Of a stretch of DNA of 64,000 bases, positions 25,989 to 34,742 are shown piece by piece. The position numbers were made by a program, and so were the translations under genes. The DNA is taken from positions 23,301-87,300 of the forward strand of contig NZ_JACOGK010000009.1 of NCBI RefSeq assembly GCF_014269395.1, written 5' to 3'. Source of the stretch: Megasphaera hominis. Lineage in GTDB: Bacteria; Bacillota; Negativicutes; Veillonellales; Megasphaeraceae. Position 1 is the stretch's first letter. Every line of letters starts with the position of its first letter. The notes under the pieces were generated by a model. It searched no databases, was not told where the DNA came from, and worked only from the letters and a program-made list of their open reading frames with translations.

Positions 25989-26022
25989 GAGCACATATAA
26001 TAAAGCAGTGAGGTGAAGCACC

Positions 26023-26910
26023 ATGAACACACGGCAAATGGCGTATATTATTGAGCTGGCCCAGACGGAAAATTTCAACAGAGCTGCCGAAAACCTTTAC
26101 ATTTCCCAGCCGACTCTGACGTATCAGATCAAACTCGTCGAGGGGGAAATCGGCTTTCGCATTTTCGACCGCTCCGGCCGGGGCGCTACGCTCACGCCGG
26201 CTGGGGAGCAGTTCGTGACGACGCTTAGAAATATCATGACAGAGCTATCCATGGCTATCGAGCAGGGCCAAAATTTTGCCAGCCAATACCAGGAAAATAT
26301 CCGCATCGTCGTGCCTATCCGCTCGGCCATCTATTTCCTGCCCGACGCCATTGCGCGCTTTGAGGCAGAGCAGCCGGGGCTATCTGTGACGCCGGGGTTT
26401 GACTGGCACCACGGCCTCGACGCCTTCCTCAAGGGGGAGTACGATATGTGCTTTGCCTTTCAGGGCGACGTGCGCCATGTGCCGGATATTGAGCTGCATC
26501 CTTTGTTCGATAGCAGAATCTATCTCGTCACACGGACCGATGACCCGTTGGCTCAAAAGGATATCATCCATACAGAAGACCTGAATGGCCACACCCTCAT
26601 GGTGGGCGGCCCGTCCCAGGAGCCGCTGCGCATCGTCCAGCGCCGGGTCATCGCCGAGACAAACTGCCATTATTTCAACAGCGAAAGCCACGACATGTCC
26701 CTTACCTACGTCGCTGCCAAACGGGGCATCGTCCTCTCACCGGGCTTTCTCAACGATCACACAGGAGCCTTTGCCTGGACGCCCTTTGCCTGCGAGGAGA
26801 CCATCCCCTGCGTCGTCTGTACGCACAAGGAGGACCACCGGGAAAGCATCCACCAATTCCTGTCCCTCCTGCGCTCCCTATACGCTGCCAGGCCGGATTT
26901 TCCCTGCTGA
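26023..26910 (+). CDS. LysR-family transcriptional regulator
   Basis: A 295-residue LysR protein. The winged helix-turn-helix lies in residues 1-60 (MAYIIELAQTENFNRAAENL, then SQPTLTYQIKLVEGEIGFRIF), and a periplasmic-binding-like effector domain follows. It most likely controls the divergent aldo/keto reductase and flavoprotein genes. The small-molecule ligand cannot be told. Its stop lies 7 bases from the end of the convergent flavodoxin gene with no terminator in between. Confidence 0.9.
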   Translation: MNTRQMAYIIELAQTENFNRAAENLYISQPTLTYQIKLVEGEIGFRIFDRSGRGATLTPAGEQFVTTLRNIMTELSMAIEQGQNFASQYQENIRIVVPIRSAIYFLPDAIARFEAEQPGLSVTPGFDWHHGLDAFLKGEYDMCFAFQGDVRHVPDIELHPLFDSRIYLVTRTDDPLAQKDIIHTEDLNGHTLMVGGPSQEPLRIVQRRVIAETNCHYFNSESHDMSLTYVAAKRGIVLSPGFLNDHTGAFAWTPFACEETIPCVVCTHKEDHRESIHQFLSLLRSLYAARPDFPC

Positions 26911-26917
26911 GATGGCG

Positions 26918-27439
26918 CTATGAGTCACTGATTTCCTTGCCCCAGGCCTGAATCCGTCCCTTTTCCTGTTCTACGTCTGCGCCATGGACTGCCAGACCAT
27001 CGACGACGCTTGCGCCAGGGCAGGATTGTTGCAAGTCCCGCATGACGTGGCCCAGGCCGGAGCCTTCGTGGGTCATTAGGACATACACGTCCTTGCCGGA
27101 AAGATCCAGCGCTTCCAGCTGTGTAAAGACGAACATCGGAAAAGTTCCCCACCAGCAGGGACCGGCGACGATAATCCGCTCATAAGCCGCTACGTCCGTA
27201 AGCATTTTCGTAAGGCCAGGACGAGCCTGGTCCTTTTCTTCCGCCAGGGCCTCTTGTGTACACGTCGTGTAATCCTTGCTATAGGCACGCAACGGTTCCA
27301 GTGGGAAGACATCTGCGCCTGTAGCTTCCTCGAGATACGTGACCGCCTTTGCCGTCTGGCCTACAGGTAAGGAAACGATTTGGCCGTTTACGTAATTTTC
27401 CCCGGCCCGGGAGTAATAGATGATCAAAGTCTTTGCCAT
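26918..27439 (-). CDS. Flavodoxin
   Basis: A 173-residue flavodoxin of the type often seen beside aldo/keto reductases. The FMN loop is LIIYYSRAGENYVNG at residues 5-19, followed by a spacer loop and VAGPCWWGTFPMFVFTQL near 90-107. An insertion of acidic and polar residues precedes the second flavin loop. It is likely a redox partner or a quinone/FMN reductase-like enzyme. The ATG is preceded by AAAGGAGG. It is convergent with the LysR gene. Confidence 0.85.
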   Translation of the reverse strand: MAKTLIIYYSRAGENYVNGQIVSLPVGQTAKAVTYLEEATGADVFPLEPLRAYSKDYTTCTQEALAEEKDQARPGLTKMLTDVAAYERIIVAGPCWWGTFPMFVFTQLEALDLSGKDVYVLMTHEGSGLGHVMRDLQQSCPGASVVDGLAVHGADVEQEKGRIQAWGKEISDS

Positions 27440-27465
27440 AAGTGATACCTCCTTTGTACACGTCC

Positions 27466-27495
27466 ATTGTACGTGAGAAATGGCGAATAATCCAA
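27466..27495 (-). promoter_or_regulatory. Flavodoxin promoter
   Basis: On the minus strand TTGGAT (27495-27490), an 18 bp spacer and TACAAT (27471-27466) lie 27 bases upstream of the flavodoxin start codon. Confidence 0.55.
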
Positions 27496-27619
27496 TTAAA
27501 ATAGCGTATTATCGATTGAAAAATTAAATTACACAATATAAAATAATGAAATCAGGTTCCCATCAGAGCCCGGCCTTTTTTCGTCATGGCTCATATCTGA
27601 TATATTGACGGCTGTCGAC

Positions 27620-27745
27620 GCTACTTAGCGATGGAACGGGATAGTGTCCCAACGTGCTGGAAGGGCGAACCTCTGCGCAGCCTGATGCGGTCTGTCCCTG
27701 AGAGGCTTATTTGTGAATCATGTGGGACGGCCCTGGTCACTGTCT
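27620..27745. ncRNA. Possible structured RNA in a gene-free spacer (6S-like layout)
   Basis: This spacer has no convincing gene. It can fold, on either strand, into a long hairpin: an outer stem around GTCCCA/TGGGAC (27646-27651 and 27722-27727), two unpaired strands of about 15 bases facing each other, and an inner stem AACCTCT/AGAGGCTT capped by a small CGCA/TGCG hairpin. A closing stem, a central bubble and an apical stem resemble 6S RNA, but at about 115-125 bases it is short. On the minus strand a TATAAT (27754-27749) lies just upstream, without a good -35. Strand and identity are uncertain. Confidence 0.25.
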
Positions 27746-27773
27746 GTTATTATAGGTTTATAAAGAGGAGCGC

Positions 27774-27809
27774 AGAAAAAAAAGAGGCCCTGTTTGGACA
27801 GGACCTCTT
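27774..27809 (-). terminator. Intrinsic terminator of the MobA-like gene
   Basis: On the minus strand AAGAGGTCCTGT, loop CCAA, ACAGGGCCTCTT and a run of eight T residues. Confidence 0.85.
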
Positions 27810-27827
27810 ACATGTGCGAGCAGGTTG

Positions 27828-28490
27828 TTATTTGGCTGCTTCGGCAACGGGAACGAATACTTCCGGTTCCTTGCGGCGCAGTTCTTCGTATTTTTCTTCG
27901 GCAGCTTTTAAATCGTCTGTAGAGTGGACGTTGAAGAAAATAGCGTCTTCTTCCTTATCCTTACGGACGGCGACTTGAACCAGGTCGATCTGTGGGAAGA
28001 ACGAGTGGAGGAGATGTTCTCCTTCATCAATCTTTTCACGCATGAGCGGTAAAACGCGGCGGTTATAGACGGCGTGGAGACAGATGTCTGTTCCATCCTG
28101 TACCGGTACGACGACGTCAGCCATTTGGATATGGTAGGCCATCTTGTTGATCATAGGAATGGAAATAAAAGGCATGTTAACGCCGATAACGAAGATGTTT
28201 TCCGCATCGGTATACTGGAAGGCCGTAGCTACAGCACCGAGTGTCTGGGCTCCCTTATAGGCTTCTTCTACGATAAACATATCCTTAGCTGCCGGCAAGG
28301 CGCTGAGCTGTTTCTTGTCATCGGTTACGACGATTGGCGATTTATCGAAGGTAAAGTTCAAAATCGTGTGAATCGTTTCAAGCAGCGTACCGCCTTCGAA
28401 TTCGACGAGGGCTTTGCCGTTATAGCCGACGCCGGAGTCTTCCCCGCCAGCCAGGATGACCGGCTGGAGTTTGTCTAAATATTCATACAT
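27828..28490 (-). CDS. MobA-like nucleotidyltransferase
   Basis: A 220-residue protein with the MobA/NTP-transferase fold. The N-terminal loop QPVILAGGEDSGVGYNGKAL keeps the LAGG and the final Lys of the family, but the usual R-M-G between them is replaced. The metal-binding CD-x-PF motif reads VNMPF, so the aspartate is missing. It may act on a substrate other than molybdopterin, or may have lost activity. The start ATG 28490 has GAGGAGG upstream; the longer frame to 28592 lacks a site. No other molybdenum genes are nearby. Confidence 0.7.
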   Translation of the reverse strand: MYEYLDKLQPVILAGGEDSGVGYNGKALVEFEGGTLLETIHTILNFTFDKSPIVVTDDKKQLSALPAAKDMFIVEEAYKGAQTLGAVATAFQYTDAENIFVIGVNMPFISIPMINKMAYHIQMADVVVPVQDGTDICLHAVYNRRVLPLMREKIDEGEHLLHSFFPQIDLVQVAVRKDKEEDAIFFNVHSTDDLKAAEEKYEELRRKEPEVFVPVAEAAK

Positions 28491-28705
28491 ACGAATTCCT
28501 CCTCTTGATGCAGACCGGTCACAAGGGCCGCCCGTACATACAGTTACTTTAAACTGTTCCTTAAAATTACTTTTATCATAACATAAATGCAATTATTAAT
28601 CCATAAAAGCTTCTATTTTTTCTTTCTCTACATAGATATGCCCGCGAGCTATGAGCCGCTTTGAGGCATATGTTTGCCTCACTGGAAAGAAAGAGAAAAA
28701 AGGCC

Positions 28706-28734
28706 TTGTCTGTCAATTGCTCTTATGCTATAAT
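28706..28734 (+). promoter_or_regulatory. rpsB promoter and start of leader
   Basis: TTGTCT (28706-28711), 17 bp, TATAAT (28729-28734). The leader from about 28741 to 28844 is GC-rich with short stems (for example AGCTTGCAGCT near 28767) and may carry S2 autoregulation, as rpsB leaders do elsewhere. The rest of the 28491-28705 spacer holds only a small TGAGGC/GCCTCA hairpin near 28663. Confidence 0.75.
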
Positions 28735-28844
28735 GTTAAAGGTTTAAATTACACACGCACCGTCGAGCTTGCAGCTGTGCCGTTTGCGCGGTTTTAGCAA
28801 GTGATGACCGGGCGGAGGTCCAAAAAACAGGAGGAATTACAATT

Positions 28845-29582
28845 ATGGCAGTAGTATCTATGAAACAATTATTGGAAGCAGGCGTACATTTCGGTCACCA
28901 GACCCGTCGTTGGAACCCTAAGATGGCTCGTTTCATCTTCACGGAACGTAACGGCATCTACATCATCGACCTGCAGAAGACGGTTAAGAAAGTTGACGAA
29001 GCGTATAACTTCGCCCGCGATCTCGCTGCTGAAGGCGGCAAAATTCTCTTCGTAGGCACGAAGAAACAGGCTCAGGAATCCATTAAGAGCGAAGCTGAAC
29101 GTTGCAACCAGTACTTCGTAAACGAACGTTGGCTCGGCGGCATGCTCACCAACTTCCAGACCATTGAAAAACGTGTAAAACGCCTGAAAGCTTTGGAAAA
29201 ACAGGCTGAAGACGGCACATTCGAATTGTTGCCGAAGAAGGAAGTAACCCTTCTCAAACACGAAATGGAAAAACTGCAGAAATACCTCGGCGGTATCAAA
29301 GACATGAAGAAGCTCCCGGATGCTCTCTTCATCATCGATCCGAAGAAGGAAGAAATTGCTGTTAAAGAAGCTCGCAAACTGAACATCCCCATTATCGCTA
29401 CGGTTGATACCAACTGCGATCCCGATGTTATCGACTACCCGATCCCGGCTAACGATGACGCTATCCGCGCCGTTAAGCTCCTTACAGGCAAAATTGCTGA
29501 CGCTGTTCTCGAAGGCAACCAGGGCGAACAGACTGAAGAAGCTGCACCGGCTGAAGAAGCTACGGAAGCAGCAGCTGAATAA
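28845..29582 (+). CDS. rpsB: 30S ribosomal protein S2
   Basis: A 245-residue S2. It opens with the family signature [24 protein letters not shown] and contains [19 protein letters not shown] near residues 67-85, [15 protein letters not shown] near 93-107 and [19 protein letters not shown] near 153-171. The C-terminus is a Glu/Ala-rich tail. S2 binds the small ribosomal subunit at the mRNA exit side. GGAGG precedes the ATG. It starts the rpsB-tsf-pyrH-frr run that is conserved across bacteria. Confidence 0.97.
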   Translation: MAVVSMKQLLEAGVHFGHQTRRWNPKMARFIFTERNGIYIIDLQKTVKKVDEAYNFARDLAAEGGKILFVGTKKQAQESIKSEAERCNQYFVNERWLGGMLTNFQTIEKRVKRLKALEKQAEDGTFELLPKKEVTLLKHEMEKLQKYLGGIKDMKKLPDALFIIDPKKEEIAVKEARKLNIPIIATVDTNCDPDVIDYPIPANDDAIRAVKLLTGKIADAVLEGNQGEQTEEAAPAEEATEAAAE

Positions 29583-29615
29583 TCTGCAGCTCCTTGAGAA
29601 TTAAATGATAAGCGT

Positions 29616-29650
29616 AAAGGTAAGGAGTGTCACTCATTCCTTACCTTTAT
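29616..29650 (+). terminator. Hairpin between rpsB and tsf
   Basis: AAAGGTAAGGA and TCCTTACCTTT form an 11 bp stem with an 11 base loop, followed by a weak T-run (ATTAG). It probably acts as a partial terminator or an RNA-processing site that tunes tsf expression. Confidence 0.6.
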
Positions 29651-29739
29651 TAGACTATAGGGCCATACAGACGGGCCCAATGAAACAGGCTATTAAAAAC
29701 TTTATTGTATAATACAGTTAATTTTAGGAGGAATTTGTA

Positions 29740-30387
29740 ATGGCTATTACAGCAAGCATGGTAAAAGATTTGAGAACAAAAACTGGCGCTGGCATGATGG
29801 ATTGCAAAAAAGCACTGGCTGCCGTCGACGGTGATATGGACAAAGCAGTAGACTACTTGCGTGAAAAGGGCCTCGCTGCCGCTGCTAAAAAAGCATCCCG
29901 TATCGCTGCTGAAGGTCTCGTATATTCTTATATCCATGGCAACGGCCGTATTGGCGTACTCGTAGAAGTAAACTGCGAAACAGACTTCGTTGCTCAGACA
30001 GACGACTTCAAAAACCTCTGCAAAGATATTGCTATGCAGATCGCTGCTGCTAAACCGGCTTATCTGATGAGAGAAGAAGTTCCTGAAGAAGTTCTCGAAC
30101 ACGAAAAAGAAGTTCTCCGTCAGCAGGCTCTGAACGAAGGCAAACCGGAAAAGATCGTTGAAAAGATGATCGTTGGCCGTATCGAAAAATTCTACAAAGA
30201 AAACTGCCTCCTCGACCAGGAATTCATCAAAGATGGCGACAAGACGATTTCCCAGGTTATCAACGAACACATTGCTAAGATCGGTGAAAAGATCGACATC
30301 CGCCGTTATACCCGTTATGAACTCGGCGAAGGTTTACAGAAACGCAACGATGACTTTGTTTCTGAAGTAATGGCACAGGCTAAATAA
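29740..30387 (+). CDS. tsf: Elongation factor Ts
   Basis: A 215-residue EF-Ts, the GDP-GTP exchange factor of EF-Tu. The N-terminal UBA-like module ([20 protein letters not shown]) and the core TDF-V motif in [18 protein letters not shown] near residues 74-91 are present. At 215 residues it is the short form with a reduced C-terminal region, compared with about 280 in E. coli. AGGAGG precedes the ATG. A promoter-like TATAAT just upstream at 29709 may allow separate expression. Confidence 0.96.
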   Translation: MAITASMVKDLRTKTGAGMMDCKKALAAVDGDMDKAVDYLREKGLAAAAKKASRIAAEGLVYSYIHGNGRIGVLVEVNCETDFVAQTDDFKNLCKDIAMQIAAAKPAYLMREEVPEEVLEHEKEVLRQQALNEGKPEKIVEKMIVGRIEKFYKENCLLDQEFIKDGDKTISQVINEHIAKIGEKIDIRRYTRYELGEGLQKRNDDFVSEVMAQAK

Positions 30388-30405
30388 GCTAAATACGATT
30401 CCCAT

Positions 30406-30440
30406 AAGAGAACACTTGCTTTTTTGTGTTCTCTTATTTT
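30406..30440 (+). terminator. Intrinsic terminator between tsf and pyrH
   Basis: AAGAGAACAC and GTGTTCTCTT form a 10 bp stem followed by ATTTTC. It ends at the pyrH ribosome site, so pyrH is likely reached by partial read-through. Confidence 0.7.
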
Positions 30441-30456
30441 CTAACAGGAGGCCATG

Positions 30457-31179
30457 ATGGATAGAAATTTTAAGCGCGTCGTTTTGAAATTAAGTGGTGA
30501 AGCCCTGGCAGGCAAACAGGGCTATGGTATTGATCCGGCTACGGTTGATGCCATTGCCAAACAGGTAGTAGAAGTAGCAAATACCGGCATTCAGTTGGCC
30601 ATCGTCGTAGGCGGCGGCAATATCTGGCGCGGTCTTTCGGACAATGCCCAAGGTATGGACCGCGTATCGGCTGACTATATGGGCATGCTGGCTACGGTCA
30701 TGAACGCCTTAGCCTTGCAAAGTGCCATTGAAAAGAATGGTGTCGTTACGCGTGTACAGACAGCTATTAACATGCAACAGGTAGCAGAACCGTACATCCG
30801 TCGCCGTGCCATTCGCCATATGGAAAAAGGCCGCGTCGTCATTTTTGGTGCCGGCACGGGCAATCCCTATTTCTCTACGGATACGACAGCTGCCTTGCGC
30901 GCTGCTGAAATCGATGCAAATGCCATCTTAATGGCGAAAAACGGCGTAGATGGCGTCTATGACAGCGATCCGAAGGTTAACCCGGACGCTAAGATGTATA
31001 CGCACCTTTCGTACCTCGATGTAATCCAGAAACAGCTTGGCGTCATGGATAACACGGCTACGACGCTGTGCATGAATAACAATATCCCTATCGTCGTCTT
31101 CAATATTGATACAGAAGGCAGTATTATCGCAGCTTGCACAGGAAAAGAAATCGGCACGCTGGTCGACAAAGAAGGCTAA
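30457..31179 (+). CDS. pyrH: Uridylate kinase
   Basis: A 240-residue UMP kinase of the amino-acid-kinase fold. It has KLSGEALAG near residues 10-18, [10 protein letters not shown] near 50-59, [17 protein letters not shown] near 132-148 and [12 protein letters not shown] near 161-172, all typical. It makes UDP from UMP and is often allosterically controlled by GTP and UTP. Two ATGs stand in tandem at 30454 and 30457; the second has the better distance (5 bases) from AGGAGG. Confidence 0.95.
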   Translation: MDRNFKRVVLKLSGEALAGKQGYGIDPATVDAIAKQVVEVANTGIQLAIVVGGGNIWRGLSDNAQGMDRVSADYMGMLATVMNALALQSAIEKNGVVTRVQTAINMQQVAEPYIRRRAIRHMEKGRVVIFGAGTGNPYFSTDTTAALRAAEIDANAILMAKNGVDGVYDSDPKVNPDAKMYTHLSYLDVIQKQLGVMDNTATTLCMNNNIPIVVFNIDTEGSIIAACTGKEIGTLVDKEG

Positions 31180-31232
31180 AAGCTGTATCATATACGTATA
31201 CATTATAAATACTTTAAAGGAAGTGATCTTTC

Positions 31233-31793
31233 ATGGACGTACAAACGCTGACAGCAGAGCATGAAGAAAAGATGAACAAATGTATAGAAGCACTGAAACG
31301 GGATCTCGCTTCTATCCGCACAGGCCGTGCCAGCACGAGCCTCCTCGACCGTGTTTCCGTAGATTACTATGGTACGCCGACACCGGTCAATCAGGTAGCT
31401 AACGTTTCTGCACCGGAACCGCGCCTCATTACGATTGCACCGTGGGACCGCAGCATGTTGAAAGAAATTGAAAAAGCTATCCTCAAATCGGATTTGGGCC
31501 TCAACCCGAACAACGATGGCACTATTATCCGCCTGGAAATTCCGCAGCTTACAGAAGAACGCCGCAAAGACCTGAGCAAAATGGTCAGCAAGCATGCAGA
31601 AGAAGCCAAAGTCGTCATCCGTAACATCCGTCGCGATGCCAACGATACGTTGAAGAAGATGGAAAAGAAAAAGGAAATTACGGAAGACGAAAATAAAGAA
31701 ACACAGACCAAGATCCAGAAAATGACGGATCAGAAGATCAAAGACATTGATGCTCTGAAGGATAAGAAGACCAAAGAAGTTATGGAAGTATGA
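31233..31793 (+). CDS. frr: Ribosome recycling factor
   Basis: A 186-residue RRF of normal length. It has the two-domain pattern with [28 protein letters not shown] near residues 29-56 and LRPSL-type helices, here [27 protein letters not shown] near 89-115. It splits the post-termination ribosome together with EF-G. AAAGGAAGTG lies before the ATG. Its TGA overlaps the ATG of the next small gene. Confidence 0.96.
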   Translation: MDVQTLTAEHEEKMNKCIEALKRDLASIRTGRASTSLLDRVSVDYYGTPTPVNQVANVSAPEPRLITIAPWDRSMLKEIEKAILKSDLGLNPNNDGTIIRLEIPQLTEERRKDLSKMVSKHAEEAKVVIRNIRRDANDTLKKMEKKKEITEDENKETQTKIQKMTDQKIKDIDALKDKKTKEVMEV

Positions 31794-32032
31794 TGGATAT
31801 ACGGAGTCTCATTGGCATGCCCTTAGGGTATGCCAAATCTGTATTAGAAGCAAACAAAATGGCCTACAGCGTGACACAGACTGTGTCACGCAGCCGTTTT
31901 TTTGCCTGTGATGAAACGGCAATTTACGTCATCAGGGCAACTGCGGCGGCTGATGGCTCCGTAGTGCTTCTCGTCAATTACAGTTTGAAAAAAAGTGACA
32001 GCGTCAGTGACGCCTTGTCGCACGGAGAATAA
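31790..32032 (+). CDS. Small protein of unknown function between frr and uppS
   Basis: An 80-residue protein whose ATG overlaps the frr stop (ATGA), so it is likely translationally coupled. The N-terminal [19 protein letters not shown], then a beta-rich centre and [21 protein letters not shown], give an alpha-beta layout that vaguely recalls PASTA or inhibitor-I78 modules; this is not firm. No signal peptide is visible. The tight packing (uppS begins 3 bases after its stop) argues that it is a real gene. Function unknown. Confidence 0.7.
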   Translation: MMDIRSLIGMPLGYAKSVLEANKMAYSVTQTVSRSRFFACDETAIYVIRATAAADGSVVLLVNYSLKKSDSVSDALSHGE

Positions 32033-32035
32033 TTC

Positions 32036-32830
32036 ATGTTTGATACGTTTTTGAAAAAAAGGCCGTCCGGCCAGGACGCTGTTACGCCTAGTACTGATAG
32101 TGAAGTAACGGCAGACATGCTGGACCCTGACAATATTCCCCGTCACGTAGCGATCATTATGGACGGCAACGGCCGCTGGGCCAAGCGCCAGGGCAAGCCG
32201 CGTACATATGGTCATCACGCCGGCGCCGATACGCTGAAACGGATAGTCGTCGCTGCCGGGGAGCTGGGTATTCAAGTCCTTTCGGTATACGCGTTTTCCA
32301 CAGAAAACTGGAAACGTCCGGAAACAGAAGTGACGTACATCATGAAATTGATGAACGAATACCTGAGTAAGAATCTGCTCGAACTGGATGAACACAATGT
32401 ACGGCTTCATTTCCTCGGTGATTTGAGCCGCCTCCATCCGATTTTGCAAAAATCCTTTGCCGCAGCAGAAGAGAAGATGAAAAACAATACCGGTCTGGTT
32501 CTCAACGTGGCTGTCAATTACGGCGGCCGTATGGAACTGACCCGGGCAGCACGACGGCTGGCAGAAGACGTGCAGGCCGGCACGTTGCAGCCTGAAGATA
32601 TTCAGGAAGATACGCTGGCTTCGTACCTTTATACGGCACCGGAAAATGACGTAGATCTCCTGATCCGTCCTGGCTCGGATAAACGGGTCAGCAATTTCCT
32701 GCTTTGGCAGCTTGCCTATGCGGAATTCTGGTATACCGATCTCTGCTGGCCTGACTTTACTAAAGAGACGCTCATCGAGGCTATTCTGTCCTTTCAGGGG
32801 CGGGAACGCCGCTTTGGCGGGTTAAAATAA
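32036..32830 (+). CDS. uppS: Undecaprenyl diphosphate synthase (cis-prenyltransferase)
   Basis: A 264-residue enzyme that builds the C55 lipid carrier for peptidoglycan and other envelope glycans. The catalytic region IIMDGNGRWAKRQG near residues 42-55, FSTENWKRP near 86-94 and the C-terminal LLIRPGSDKRVSNFLLWQLAYAEF near 205-228 are intact. About 35 polar residues precede the core. GGAGAA is placed before the ATG. Confidence 0.95.
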   Translation: MFDTFLKKRPSGQDAVTPSTDSEVTADMLDPDNIPRHVAIIMDGNGRWAKRQGKPRTYGHHAGADTLKRIVVAAGELGIQVLSVYAFSTENWKRPETEVTYIMKLMNEYLSKNLLELDEHNVRLHFLGDLSRLHPILQKSFAAAEEKMKNNTGLVLNVAVNYGGRMELTRAARRLAEDVQAGTLQPEDIQEDTLASYLYTAPENDVDLLIRPGSDKRVSNFLLWQLAYAEFWYTDLCWPDFTKETLIEAILSFQGRERRFGGLK

Positions 32831-32846
32831 GGCAGGTAAACGCACT

Positions 32847-33674
32847 ATGTTGGCTAAACGAATCATTACAGGTATCGTCGGCGGTGGCCTGACGATCTTT
32901 ATTATTTACGAAGGAAACTGGCTGTTCTTCCTTATGATGACGCTCCTGGCTCTCTTGGGCTGGTATGAATACGTACGCCTTTTGGCAGCCAAAAAGGCCA
33001 ACCTGACGGAATATGCCGGCTATGTCTGGCTTATTTGCCTCTTCAGCGCCTGGTGGTTTGCCGGTATGAAGCTGCTCTTTCTCCTATGCGTTATCATGAT
33101 GAGCTGGATTTTACTGCGTACGGTCATCCTGCACAAAAAGGTTTCCGTTACGGACAGTGCCTGCTCTTTATATGGGCTCTTGTATATTGGCGGTGGTTTC
33201 CTCGCCATGCTGGCCCTGCGCAACGGCATGCTCGGTTCTTATTTGACACCGCTTTTCCAGCACGTCATGCTGGAACCGTCGCGCTTTTTCGTCTTCCTCC
33301 TGGTCTTTTCTACATGGGCCAGCGATACCTTTGCCTTTGCTGTGGGTAAGTTTATGGGCAAGAACAAGCTTTGCCCCGAAATCAGCCCGGGCAAGACACA
33401 GGAAGGCGCCCTCGGTGGTTTTATTGGTACCATCGTTACGGCTTTGATTTTCTCTGCGATTTTTAAGTTTTCTTTGCTCCACGCGCTGGCCATTGGCCTG
33501 ATTATCGCCATTATGGCACCGCTGGGGGACTTAATTGAATCGATCCTGAAACGGGCGTGCGGCGCCAAGGATTCGGGCAACATCATTCCCGGTCACGGCG
33601 GTATTCTCGACCGTTTTGACAGCCTGCTTTTTGCCGCACCGGCTGTCTATGCATATCTGCTTTTGATTGCATAA
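32847..33674 (+). CDS. cdsA: Phosphatidate cytidylyltransferase
   Basis: A 275-residue integral membrane enzyme with about eight helices that makes CDP-diacylglycerol for phospholipid synthesis. The C-terminal signature is complete: SDTFAFAVGKFMGKNKLCPEISPGKTQEG near residues 155-183 and KRACGAKDSGNIIPGHGGILDRFDSL near 235-260. In most Firmicutes dxr follows cdsA; here the next gene is rseP. Confidence 0.94.
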   Translation: MLAKRIITGIVGGGLTIFIIYEGNWLFFLMMTLLALLGWYEYVRLLAAKKANLTEYAGYVWLICLFSAWWFAGMKLLFLLCVIMMSWILLRTVILHKKVSVTDSACSLYGLLYIGGGFLAMLALRNGMLGSYLTPLFQHVMLEPSRFFVFLLVFSTWASDTFAFAVGKFMGKNKLCPEISPGKTQEGALGGFIGTIVTALIFSAIFKFSLLHALAIGLIIAIMAPLGDLIESILKRACGAKDSGNIIPGHGGILDRFDSLLFAAPAVYAYLLLIA

Positions 33675-33698
33675 CGCGGCAGGAAAGGTGTTTGTATA

Positions 33699-34724
33699 TT
33701 GGGTATCACAATAGCAGCAACGATTTTTGTTTTTAGTTTGATCGTTTTTGTCCATGAATTTGGGCATTTCTTTACGGCTAAATTGTCCGGCATGCAAGTC
33801 GATGAATTCGCTATCGGCTTCGGACCCAAAATCTATAGTATTCAATATGGATCCACCTTGTATTCCTTGCGGGCTATTCCCTTAGGCGGCTTCAACCGTA
33901 TTCAGGGGATGAGCGAGCAGGAAGAAATGAATGAAAGGTCGTTTTTGAAGAAAAAGGTACGCTACCGGCTCATCGTCATTGCTGCCGGTGCGGCCATGAA
34001 CTTTATTCTGGCCATCGTCCTCATTTGGGGCGTCATGTTTACTGTCGGCAGTACGACCGTGTCTACAGAACCGGTTGTCGGTTCTATCGTAGATAATTCC
34101 GCTGCTGCCAACAGTGGCATGAAAGACGGCGACCGCATTGTTTCTATTGGCGGTACACCGATTCATGAATGGTCCGATATTTCTAAGGCTGTAGCAGAAC
34201 ATAGCCGCAGCGTCGTTACTGTCGTCGTAAACCGGGATGGCAAGGAACTCGATCTCGACATGGTTCCGAAGTATGATAACCAGTCGCGTCATTCTGTCAT
34301 CGGTGTCGTACCGGTCATTACGAAGGAAACGCACAGCTTCTTTGATTCTGCTTATTTAGCTGTCGTGCGGACAGGCGAAATATGTAAGCTCATGATTACG
34401 GGCATGTATGGCATGATTGTCGGCACGGAAAAGGCTGATTTGGCCGGACCTATTGGCGTAGCCCAGCTGGCAGGCCAGATTGCGTCTGTAGGCTTTATCA
34501 ACCTCTTGCTCTTCACGGCCTTCCTCAGTATCAACCTGGGTATCTTAAACCTCCTGCCTATTCCTATGCTTGATGGTGGCTACATTATCTTACTGCTTAT
34601 TGAAGCCGTGACAGGACATAGAATGCCCCAAAAGGCGCTCTATTATATCCAGATTGTCGGTATGGTCCTTCTGGGCTTATTGTTCCTCTTTGCTATGGTA
34701 CAGGACTTTAACCGTTTATTCTAA
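33699..34724 (+). CDS. rseP: Site-2 metalloprotease RseP
   Basis: A 341-residue intramembrane protease. The zinc motif HEFGH is in the first helix (near residue 17), a PDZ domain lies in the middle (about 115-190), and the second metal-binding motif LLPIPMLDGG is near 283-292. It cleaves membrane-bound regulators and remnant signal peptides. The start is TTG at 33699; AGGAAAGG lies upstream. The alternatives inside the gene would remove the zinc motif. Confidence 0.92.
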   Translation: MGITIAATIFVFSLIVFVHEFGHFFTAKLSGMQVDEFAIGFGPKIYSIQYGSTLYSLRAIPLGGFNRIQGMSEQEEMNERSFLKKKVRYRLIVIAAGAAMNFILAIVLIWGVMFTVGSTTVSTEPVVGSIVDNSAAANSGMKDGDRIVSIGGTPIHEWSDISKAVAEHSRSVVTVVVNRDGKELDLDMVPKYDNQSRHSVIGVVPVITKETHSFFDSAYLAVVRTGEICKLMITGMYGMIVGTEKADLAGPIGVAQLAGQIASVGFINLLLFTAFLSINLGILNLLPIPMLDGGYIILLLIEAVTGHRMPQKALYYIQIVGMVLLGLLFLFAMVQDFNRLF

Positions 34725-34742
34725 ATTTGAGGTTTTGTAATT

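Noticed and set aside
27631..27978. A 115-codon plus-strand frame over the structured spacer
   Set aside because: It crosses the terminator of the MobA-like gene and its coding end, with no ribosome site.
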